NCBI GenBank assembly: GCA_963828855.1 | Contig: CAWHGB010000002.1 | Location: 620,001-684,000 of the forward strand | Direction: 5' to 3' | DNA from: CAVVEQ01 sp963828855 | GTDB lineage: Bacteria > Chloroflexota > Anaerolineae > Anaerolineales > Anaerolineaceae | Length of the DNA stretch: 64,000 bases | Shown here: positions 56,704-64,000 of the stretch, in pieces | How positions within the stretch are numbered: position 1 is the first letter of the stretch | Layout of the letters: each line of letters opens with the position of its first letter | Notes under the pieces: generated by a model | Database searches by the model: none | What the model saw: only the letters and a program-made list of their open reading frames with translations | What the model was told of the DNA's origin: nothing | Position numbers and translations under genes: made by a program

Positions 56704-58241
56704 TTATCGACTGAGAATCTCCCTGGCGACCTTTTGCGCACCAGCCATTACCTTCACCACCCCGCCGCCGCTTTCGCTCTGTGCGCCGATAAACCATAAA
56801 CCCTGGATCGGAGTCTTGTGCGCGGGTGGCTGGTTACCGATCACGGGTGGCACACCACCAAAACAGTGATGGTCCTGGTGGGTTCGATTTCGGAAGTCCT
56901 CAGGGGTAAGGATCAGCATTGTCTTGGTATGCTCTCTCAGTCCGGGGATGTGTCTTTGCGCTTCGACCAGCAGTTTTTCCGCCATTTCATCTTGCCGCTC
57001 CCGCCAGGTTCCCTCCCTAAGTGTATCCGGCGCGACGGTGTAAATGGTCACCGCGTGCATCCCAGCCGGAGCCATTTCCGGGGAGTGCATCGAGGGCACG
57101 TAGATCAGCAAACCTTCGCGTGCCTTCATGGTAATCTCCCGTTTCGCAGACGCTGAACCGCGCCTTCCAGGTCGTCTGTACCGTAGTAATAACACAGCGC
57201 AGCTCTGCTGGAACTGGTGAGGGGTCAAAATCTATACTCCAAGTTGCACCATGAACACCGATTCCATCAACCGGTTGGAAGCGACCTGGTTCACGAAATC
57301 CTCCGACAGATTTTTCTTTTCCCACCAGGCCAAAGAAAACCTCGTTCATCCCACCGGAGGCGATCACGATATCCGCTTCTAACCGTTCGTCGCCATCCAG
57401 CACCAAACCAGTCGCCCTGCCGTCCTTCACAACGATTCGGCTTACTGTCTTCCCGGTGAGGATTTTGCCACCGTTCTCCCGGATCACCTCTGCCAGCGGC
57501 GTCCACCATTTTCTGGCAGCCACCCAGAAGGTAGGAATAGGCTATCTGGGCACTCTGCGGTGTCGGGATAAGCGGAATGCGTTTATCAAAAGCAGTTTCC
57601 AGGTGGATGTTCGGGAACGCCCAGAGCAGGAAATTCGCTTGGCGCGGTCACAAAATCCGCCACGATCCCCAGAAAGATGGTCTTCAACCGCGGGGACTTG
57701 AAGAAGTGATCCATCAACTGGCTTCCATTCCAATTGGCAAACCTCTTCAGCGCTTGAAATGCCAACCACAAACGAAGTTTCAGAATGATAGCTTTCAGAT
57801 CCCCCAGCACCTTCCAGCTTTTTCGACCAGCGAAAAAGGATGGATGACACGTTCGTAGAATTTGTAATAGTCGTCTAAGGCAGACGCTTCTTCAGGGAAG
57901 ATTTCCTTAAGTCTTTCCTTCCTCCAATAAGGTCCCCCATATTCTTTCGGTCTTCCAAAGTGGCAAGCCCATGATCTCCAGACCGCGGTCTTCGTGGATC
58001 GATAGGAACCTTATCGCTAACCCCGAGTTCCTCCAGGATCTGTCTGCCCTTATCCCCTGGCGCGAATCCATCCAATAGATAGCGGACCAATATCCCAGGA
58101 GAATCCATCCTGCTGAAGTGTGGCTGTCACCCCGCCAATGGTCGGAAATTGTTCAAAAATGGTTACTTCATGACCAGCCTTCGCCAGGTACGCGCCGGCA
58201 GTCAACCCCGCCATCCCCGAACCGATGATCGCGATTTTCAT
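56704..58241 (-). CDS. CrtI/phytoene-desaturase-like FAD oxidoreductase (many frameshifts)
   Basis: FAD-dependent oxidoreductase of the phytoene desaturase/retinol saturase type, about 510 residues once repaired. The N-terminal dinucleotide motif is IIGSGMAGLTAGAYLAKAGHEVTIFEQ, followed by GGVTATLQQDGFSWDIGP; the middle has NGGKILTGKTVSRIVVKDGRATG and DIVIASGGMNEVF; the end is GLWFIGAQSESGGGVVKVMAGAQKVAREIL. At least six frame changes lie between about 58090 and 57150. The density is high enough that a real pseudogene is possible. It begins 7 bp after the GPH-symporter stop. Substrate unknown; carotenoid or lipid desaturation is possible. Confidence 0.72.
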
Positions 58242-58248
58242 GCTTGAA

Positions 58249-59622
58249 TCACTCTGTGAGGGCTTCCTGGGTTGCCTTCCTCTCCGCGAGTTGTTTGACT
58301 AGCTCAGCATGGTTTGCCCGTGTGATCGGGTAGCGGATCAGGATGGGCAGGCTGAACAGAATCACCACCGCCGGGACGATGCAAAAGAAAAACCGGATCC
58401 CGAAAAGTGCTTCCGGGGTTTGTGCGGTATTGGGAATATAATTGAACCACGCCAGCGACCAGCCTGCCACCGCCACCCCCAGCGCCCCGGTAAATTTCGA
58501 GAGGAAAGCCCAAAGGCCGTAGAAGATCCCCTCGCGGCGTTCACCGGTGATTAGCTCGTCGTATTCCACAACATCCGGAAGCATGCTCCATGGGCACACC
58601 CATTGGGTGGAGAATCCCATGCCTGCGACGAAAGCGATAACATAGATCAACGGTGTCGGTTGGGGCGGCAGCAGATATCCGCAGAGTATCGCAATTGAAG
58701 CGATGCCAAGCCCCAATGCGTAAGTGGGACCTTTATTGATGCGGTCAGAGAGCATCTTGGCGGGCACCAGGAAGATGCCGATGCTTACCAGCATTACAAG
58801 AAGGACAAAGGATACCTGGTCGGGCATTTTCAACTGGTACGTGATGAAGTAGGGAACCAGCGCAGTTAGAACGGTAAAGCTGAAACTGCTTAAGATGAAC
58901 GCAGCCATCAGCTTTAGGAATGGTTTATTCTTGAAGGAAGTCCCGATTGCTTTCAGAGCGGGCAATTGGGAAGGCTCCCCTACCTCCTCACCTGTTTCCT
59001 TGATGGTAAGGGTTGTGATCAGGATCATCGCAATCGCCACGATCCCAAAGAAAGCACCGGTCGCACTCCAGGCCTGGTGCGTATCCATCCCTTGTCCTTC
59101 AAAAATACCTACCAGGATGGTCGTCAGCGCCGCACCGAGGATGTATCCAAGCACGCTGAAAATCATGCGTACTGAAGTAAGTCCCGCGCGCTCACTGTAA
59201 TCGCGGGTCAATTCCGGTGTCAGGGCATAATACGGCACCGAGGTCATGGTGTGGAAAGTATCCACCAGCAGGAAGGTGAGAAGCACCATGAAGAACGCGG
59301 CGGTAGCGGAAAGCCCGGTGGGCAGCGAGAACATGATCCAGGTGGAAATTCCCAAAGGGATAACCCCGATCAGCATGAAAATTCGCCTGCGTCCGAACCG
59401 GGAATGCACCCGGTCGGACCAATATCCAAAGAGCGGGTCATTGATGGCGTCCCAGGTTAATTTCCCCACCATCAACGCCGCACCGGCAATAGCCGGGTCG
59501 ATCCCGGCGACATCGGTATAGTAGAAAAGGAGGAAAAATTGGATGGAGGATGTGATCAGGGCGAAACCCAAATCAGCCACCCCGTAGCGGGTTTTAAAGC
59601 CGGCAGAGAGTTTTTTGTTCAT
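58249..59622 (-). CDS. GPH-type (MelB-like) sugar:cation symporter
   Basis: Membrane transporter of the glycoside-pentoside-hexuronide:cation symporter family, 457 residues, intact. Twelve hydrophobic segments; the start YGVADLGFALITSSIQFFLLFYYTDVAGI and the loop DAINDPLFGYWSDRVHSRFGRRR contain the acidic residues and the basic GRRR that define the family. It is followed after 7 bp by the CrtI-like gene in the same direction. The substrate is probably a glycoside or a related compound, but some members of the family carry non-sugar cargo. Confidence 0.87.
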   Translation of the reverse strand: MNKKLSAGFKTRYGVADLGFALITSSIQFFLLFYYTDVAGIDPAIAGAALMVGKLTWDAINDPLFGYWSDRVHSRFGRRRIFMLIGVIPLGISTWIMFSLPTGLSATAAFFMVLLTFLLVDTFHTMTSVPYYALTPELTRDYSERAGLTSVRMIFSVLGYILGAALTTILVGIFEGQGMDTHQAWSATGAFFGIVAIAMILITTLTIKETGEEVGEPSQLPALKAIGTSFKNKPFLKLMAAFILSSFSFTVLTALVPYFITYQLKMPDQVSFVLLVMLVSIGIFLVPAKMLSDRINKGPTYALGLGIASIAILCGYLLPPQPTPLIYVIAFVAGMGFSTQWVCPWSMLPDVVEYDELITGERREGIFYGLWAFLSKFTGALGVAVAGWSLAWFNYIPNTAQTPEALFGIRFFFCIVPAVVILFSLPILIRYPITRANHAELVKQLAERKATQEALTE

Positions 59623-59839
59623 GATGTTTGATCCCTTTTTTATTTTCTTCTTATGAATGAATAATTCTAGCAGAATCTACTATCTTCACATAATACACGG
59701 ACCATTAATTCGAAAAATGCAGAGTTTTAATAGGATTGAAAAACATGCGTCTTTCGGTTCAAATTAGATAGTTCAAATTTTCGAATCAAGATTTGAATAT
59801 GATAAGATACTCTCATCCTTTAACCCTATATGGAGACTA

Positions 59840-60277
59840 ATGATGCTCTGGATCACTCGTTCCCACGTTCATGTTGACCGGGTCGCTTGCCCCTGGCTTA
59901 TCACCCGTTTTGTGGACAATGATGCCGAGTTCCTTTTTGTTCCAAAAAACCAGGTCGAAAAGACCGCGAAGGAAACAGGCGCAATTCCATTTGATGCCCC
60001 CGGGGTCGAGCTTGGCCACCTGGACGGCCGCTGCTCATTTGAATCGATCATGCTCAAATACGAACTGAAAGAACCGGGGTTGGTTCGCCTGGCGAAGATC
60101 GTCCACGCTGCGGATGTGGAGGAGGATATTGATAAAGATCCAATCGCCCGCGGCCTGGAGGCGATTGCCACGGGTTTCAGCCTTCGTTTTCCGGAGGATG
60201 AGGATAATCTCGCCCGCCAATTTGAAGTCTACGATTCGCTTTATGCCTGGTGCCGGTTGGATGTAGCAAAAAGATAA
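59840..60277 (+). CDS. ChrB C-terminal-domain (chromate resistance) protein
   Basis: Intact, 145 residues. WITRSHVHVDRVACPWLITRFVDNDAEFLFVP at the start, then FDAPGVELGHLDGRCSFE and LARIV-like LAKIVHAADV, match the ChrB C-terminal domain found in chromate-resistance proteins. Here it stands alone, without the N-terminal regulatory domain of full ChrB. No ChrA transporter is next to it; the following gene is an MFS transporter. Start ATG 59840 or 59843. Confidence 0.8.
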   Translation: MMLWITRSHVHVDRVACPWLITRFVDNDAEFLFVPKNQVEKTAKETGAIPFDAPGVELGHLDGRCSFESIMLKYELKEPGLVRLAKIVHAADVEEDIDKDPIARGLEAIATGFSLRFPEDEDNLARQFEVYDSLYAWCRLDVAKR

Positions 60278-60331
60278 TCTAAATATTTCATATACGAATC
60301 CAGATTTACCTGGTTATAGATCCCTCCTCGA

Positions 60332-61600
60332 ATGAATGAGACATTACGCTCCCCGGATGATATTCGCCTTTTATTCACAACCAGAATCGTGAGACTATTC
60401 TGTTATGGATTTCTTTCCGTTATCCTGGCTCTCTATCTGGCCGCAATCTTCCTGAGCGAAGTTCAGATCGGTCTACTTTTTACCATGACCCTGCTTGGGG
60501 ATGCCGGTATCACTCTTTATTTAACCACTACAGCAGACCGGTTCGGCCGCCGGCGAACGCTCATGATTGGCGCGCTTTTAATGTTTGGCGCAGGGGCAGT
60601 ATTTCTTTTTACCCGGAACATATATTTTCTCATCCTTGCAGCTGTCATCGGAGTGATCAGTCCAAGCGGGAATGAAATCGGGCCGTTTTTATCTGTGGAG
60701 CAGGCAAGTCTGACGCAGCTTCTGCCCGATACACGCCGGACGCAAATCTTTGCCTGGTATAACCTGAGCGGTTCGTTTGCCACCGCAGCCGGTGCCCTGG
60801 TGGGAGGTTGGCTTACACAGGTTTTGCAATACGGTGGAATTCAAGTTGTTTATTCTTATAAAGCGGTCCTTCTCGGGTATGCATTAGGCGGTCTGGTTTT
60901 GCTGGTTTTATTTCATTTCCTTTCCCTTCAAGTGGAGGTTCCAAAAAGCGAAATCGAGATGCAAACAAAGCGAACCCTTGGTTTGTATCGATCGAAAAAT
61001 ATTGTATTCCGGTTGAGCGCCCTATTCGGTCTGGATGCATTTGCAGGTGGATTCGTTGTGCAAAGCCTGGTAGCATTCTGGTTTTTCGTGCGGTTTCAGA
61101 CACAGCCGGGAGTGATCGGCAGTATTTTTTTTGGAGCGAATATCCTTGCCGGTATATCGGCTTTGTTGGCGGGAAAATTGGCTAAGAGATTTGGATTGAT
61201 CAACACCATGGTTTTTACCCATATCCCATCCAACATCCTCTTAATGTTGGTCCCATTAATGCCCACTTTGGAATCTGCGGTTGTGGTTCTACTCGCAAGG
61301 TTCGCCATTTCACAAATGGATGTCCCCACTCGTCAATCATATACTATGGCGATTGTTGAACCTGACGAGCGGTCCGCTGCTTCAGGTGTGACTTCCATCG
61401 CCCGGTCGCTTGGGGCAGCAATATCGCCATCCCTGACCGGATATTTTCTCTCAAACCCGCTTCTTCTCGGCTTGCCGTTTTTCCTTTCGGGTGGATTGAA
61501 AATCATTTATGATATATTGCTTTACCGGAGTTTCCGTAACATAAAACCACCCGAAGAGGCATCTTCTTTTGTACAGCAGACAAACTCAATTTCCAGGTAA
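60332..61600 (+). CDS. MFS transporter, drug-efflux-like
   Basis: Major facilitator superfamily protein of 422 residues, intact, with twelve hydrophobic segments. The loop between helices 2 and 3 reads YLTTTADRFGRRRTLMIGALLM, the classic MFS motif A. Further blocks: LSVEQASLTQLLPDTRRTQIFAWYN and MDVPTRQSYTMAIVEPDERSAASGVTSIARS, typical of a subgroup seen in Chloroflexi and archaea. It starts 54 bp after the ChrB-domain gene on the same strand and may form a unit with it. Substrate unknown. Confidence 0.85.
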   Translation: MNETLRSPDDIRLLFTTRIVRLFCYGFLSVILALYLAAIFLSEVQIGLLFTMTLLGDAGITLYLTTTADRFGRRRTLMIGALLMFGAGAVFLFTRNIYFLILAAVIGVISPSGNEIGPFLSVEQASLTQLLPDTRRTQIFAWYNLSGSFATAAGALVGGWLTQVLQYGGIQVVYSYKAVLLGYALGGLVLLVLFHFLSLQVEVPKSEIEMQTKRTLGLYRSKNIVFRLSALFGLDAFAGGFVVQSLVAFWFFVRFQTQPGVIGSIFFGANILAGISALLAGKLAKRFGLINTMVFTHIPSNILLMLVPLMPTLESAVVVLLARFAISQMDVPTRQSYTMAIVEPDERSAASGVTSIARSLGAAISPSLTGYFLSNPLLLGLPFFLSGGLKIIYDILLYRSFRNIKPPEEASSFVQQTNSISR

Positions 61601-61610
61601 TTTGATTTTC

Positions 61611-62694
61611 ATGTTAAAGTCGCCTCGCACCATTCCTACACTTCAAGTCATTGCCGCAGCTGTCCTTTTCGGGGCATCCGCACCGATATCCAAATCTTTG
61701 TTGGGTTCCATCGACCCTATACCGCTCGCGGCTTTCCTCTACTTTGGATCAGGTCTGGGTTCCTTTTTAATTTTATTAATTCGTAAGGGGATTCAAAAAA
61801 AGGATGAGGGTGAGGCGCGTCTTTCTAAACCGGATATCCCCTGGCTGGCTGGCGCGATCATCGCAGGCGGGGTAGCCGCTCCCATCCTGCTGCTGCTTGG
61901 TTTGGACCGAACGCCTGCATCGACTGCCTCCCTGCTTCTCAATTTCGAAGCCGTGGCTACTGCATTAATTGCAGGCTTGCTTTTTCACGAAGCTGTGGGT
62001 AAAAGGATATTTATCGCAGTTGGAATTATTACCCTGGCAAGTATCCTTCTAACCTGGAACGGAAGCGCTTGGGGTTTTTCTTTGGGTGCCCTGGCTATTA
62101 TTTCCGCTTGTTTTCTTTGGGGACTGGATAACAACCTCACCCGGAATATCTCCGGGAAAGATCCTTTGATGATCGTTGGAATAAAGGGGTTATGTGCTGG
62201 TATGTTTTCTTTGCTTTTGGCGATCGTTCTAAAAATCCCGTTTCCCCCGATTGATCCGATTCTGATATCAATCCTGGTCGGGGCGGTTTGTTACGGGTTG
62301 AGTATTCAACTTTTCATCCTTTCTTTGCGTGGACTTGGCTCGGCGCGTACCGGTGCTCTTTTCGGTACGGCGCCTTTCGTTGGAGCGATCCTTTCCCTGG
62401 TTTTTCTGAATGAGATTCCCCCCACTCTTTTCTGGATCGCATTCCCCATTATGGGTGTGGGAGCATGGTTGATGTTGACCGAAAACCACGCCCACGAACA
62501 CACCCATTCAGAACTAGGAGCATGCCCATTCCCACTATCACCCGGATGAACATCATCATCATGTCCATCCCGGGAAAGAGGGGGTTTTTTCCGGCAAGCA
62601 TTCCCATGCTCACAACCACGATTTCCTCAGCCATTCACATGCACACGCGCCGGACCTGCACCATAGGCATGATCATATCGAACCATCTAGTTAA
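61611..62694 (+). CDS. EamA/DMT transporter with histidine-rich C-terminal tail (frameshifted near 62515)
   Basis: Drug/metabolite transporter of the EamA family with ten membrane segments in two repeats (AAVLFGASAPISKSLLG near the start; ALFGTAPFVGAILSLVFLNE in the second repeat). ATG 61611 is chosen; it is 10 bp after the MFS stop. After the last helix the frame given ends at 62549, but one base less at about 62515 extends the protein to a TAA at 62692-62694, adding a cytoplasmic tail with about 24 histidines in 70 residues (HAHEHTH, HAHSHYH, EHHHHVH, HSHAHNH, HSHAHA, HHRHDH). Such tails bind zinc, nickel or cobalt, so the protein may be a metal exporter or metal-gated transporter. Confidence 0.8.
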
Positions 62695-62737
62695 TCTTTT
62701 ATCCATAAAATTTATGATTCAGCTTGGTGAGATAAAT

Positions 62738-63385
62738 CTATCCCTCCCTTAAACGACTTTGGTCCTTTTTAGTCCTGCGAATTGATCTGGAGATGAGTGG
62801 GATCCGAATCACCAGGAGAAGAATAACGATCACTGCATAGATCAAAGGCAGGGTGTAATTTCCCTGAAGTTTGAGGATATTTCCCTTCATCACCATGGCG
62901 AAATGCAGAATCACCAGCGGGGAGAGTATATAAACCAGGCGGTGCAGCTTTTTCCAGTTTGAGCCCAGCTTGGATATCGCGAATCGGTTGGACGTTATCG
63001 TCAGGATTAATAGGATGGTTAACGCAATCGCGCCAACGATAATGAAGTTTCGACGGGCTATCTCGCCCAGGATGAGGGTCAAATCAAACCCATAATCCAG
63101 ACCGATAAAAATTATAAAATGAATAAAAGCGTATAGCGCTCCATAGAGTCCCAGCGCCTTCCGCCTGCGGACAAATTCCTTCCAGCCGGTGACTGTCCTT
63201 GCCGGTGTACAGGCCAGGGAGAGAACCAGGAAGAACAGCGCGATTTTTCCGGTCTGGTGTTCCAATTCCAAAATTGGATTCGGCCCCAGGTTATCGGTTT
63301 GAAAACGAAAAATCAGATACACCAGCGGAAGGATCCCGCCAAGGTGCACCAGGACTTGGAAAATTGTCGGACGGCCATTCTTCAA
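62738..63385 (-). CDS. msrQ: Heme-binding membrane subunit of methionine sulfoxide reductase, MsrQ
   Basis: Membrane protein of 215 residues, intact, of the ferric-reductase-like/YedZ family. It has six hydrophobic segments and conserved histidines in GALYAFIHFIIFIGLDYG and KLHRLVYILSPLVILHFA that hold heme. It passes electrons from the quinone pool or cytoplasm to MsrP. The start is TTG 63385, directly behind the MsrP stop. Confidence 0.88.
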   Translation of the reverse strand: MKNGRPTIFQVLVHLGGILPLVYLIFRFQTDNLGPNPILELEHQTGKIALFFLVLSLACTPARTVTGWKEFVRRRKALGLYGALYAFIHFIIFIGLDYGFDLTLILGEIARRNFIIVGAIALTILLILTITSNRFAISKLGSNWKKLHRLVYILSPLVILHFAMVMKGNILKLQGNYTLPLIYAVIVILLLVIRIPLISRSIRRTKKDQSRLREG

Positions 63386-64000
63386 CTAATAACTCACAGA
63401 TAAATCCATGTCTTTGTAGAGATCAGCCACCTGATCCTCATATCCATTGAACATCAACGTCTTGCGTCTGCCCGTTTCACCGATGCGCCTTTCAGTGGCC
63501 TGCGACCAGCGGGGATGATCCACGTTTGGATTGACGTTGGAATAGAATCCATATTCTCGGGGTGCGATCGTGTTCCAAAGTGTCTCCGGGCGCTCGGAAA
63601 CCAGCACAATTTTAATGATGGCTTTGATGGATTTGAACCCATACTTCCAGGGTGCGACCACACGAATCCCGCCTCCATTTTGCGCGGGTAATTTCCCGCC
63701 GTAAAGCCCAGTGGCAAAGATTGCCAGGTCGTTCAAGGCTTCATCCAGTCGCAATCCCTCGGTATAGGGCCAGGGATAATTGTAGTCGCTCAGTCCGGGC
63801 ATCTCCTCCGGTCGCATGATTGTTTCGAAGGCGACAAACTTCGCGTCCGAAGTCGGGGCAACTTCCTCCAGCAGGCGCGAGACCGGGAACCCAACCCAGG
63901 GAATTACCATGCTCCAGGCTTCCACGCAGCGCAGGCGGTAGATTCTTTCCTCTGGCTTAAATTTGCTCACCAGATCATCCACCGAATATCTGCCCGGCTT
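63386..64000 (-). CDS. msrP: Molybdopterin-containing methionine sulfoxide reductase MsrP (N-terminus cut by window edge)
   Basis: Catalytic subunit that reduces oxidised methionines in extracytoplasmic proteins. The frame is open at the right window edge; 204 residues are visible. Blocks RLRCVEAWSMVIPWVGFPVSRLL (the Cys is the molybdenum ligand), PWPYTEGLRLDEAL, LPAQNGGGIRVVAPWKYGFKSIK and DHPRWSQATERRIG are diagnostic. The stop abuts the msrQ start. The twin-arginine signal peptide expected at the N-terminus is outside the window. Confidence 0.92.
   Translation of the reverse strand, partial: KPGRYSVDDLVSKFKPEERIYRLRCVEAWSMVIPWVGFPVSRLLEEVAPTSDAKFVAFETIMRPEEMPGLSDYNYPWPYTEGLRLDEALNDLAIFATGLYGGKLPAQNGGGIRVVAPWKYGFKSIKAIIKIVLVSERPETLWNTIAPREYGFYSNVNPNVDHPRWSQATERRIGETGRRKTLMFNGYEDQVADLYKDMDLSVSY

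Overview
The window looks like a chromosomal piece of an anaerobic, monoderm-like bacterium, most probably Chloroflexota class Anaerolineae. This rests on gene content: a very long secreted repeat protein of the DUF11 type ending in LPETG plus a sortase domain, a RodZ-like protein with two helix-turn-helix domains, ABC-type importers, a glycyl radical enzyme, and the methylmalonyl-CoA mutase/epimerase pair. No rRNA, tRNA, IS element, CRISPR array or phage gene was recognised. The taxonomic call is an inference.

Layout. Positions 1-18487, almost all on the minus strand, hold a purine salvage and fermentation locus. In transcription order it reads folD, 8-oxoguanine deaminase, adenine deaminase, a GntR/UTRA regulator, an aspartate-carbamoyltransferase-like enzyme, a YgeW-like carbamoyltransferase, carbamate kinase, a BMP-type nucleoside-binding lipoprotein, its ABC ATPase and two permeases, the FAD and the fused FeS/molybdenum subunits of a xanthine dehydrogenase, and a threonine-synthase-like enzyme cut by the left edge. 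The likely logic is uptake of nucleosides or bases, deamination and oxidation to xanthine or urate, and recovery of carbamoyl groups as carbamoyl phosphate, which carbamate kinase turns into ATP. Positions 18588-28514 carry ugd, mce and mcmA (propionyl/methylmalonyl-CoA metabolism), a CPA2 antiporter coupled to a P-II-like protein, a DUF1786 protein, rplI, rodZ and rimO. Positions 28544-40498 carry a TPR-like membrane protein, murJ, a Fur/Zur-type regulator with a complete zinc/manganese ABC importer and rsmI, a GIN-domain lipoprotein, and a two-ATPase FtsX/MacB-type ABC system in which one ATPase is fused to a cyclic-nucleotide-binding domain. Positions 40590-50276 carry a UMF1-type MFS protein, the 5-kb DUF11-sortase gene and uvrA. 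Positions 50370-55532 are a glycyl-radical-enzyme operon with its own FCD-family regulator and a good operator. Positions 55740-64000 carry a degenerate receiver-GGDEF protein, a CrtI-like oxidoreductase with a GPH-type symporter, a ChrB-domain protein, an MFS transporter, an EamA transporter with a histidine-rich tail, and msrQ/msrP cut by the right edge.

Quality warning. About twenty genes are broken by frameshifts. In nearly every case I worked through, restoring the protein needs removal of one extra base, often in a C, G or A run. Genes such as rimO, murJ, the zinc operon, the FtsX permease and uvrA are clean. I read this mainly as uncorrected insertion errors in the assembly, so broken genes are annotated as single full-span CDS with the break points stated.

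Intrinsic terminators between convergent genes (19942, 28513, 40544, 50290) and clear promoter/operator sites before the zinc operon, uvrA and the glycyl-radical operon help to delimit the transcription units.
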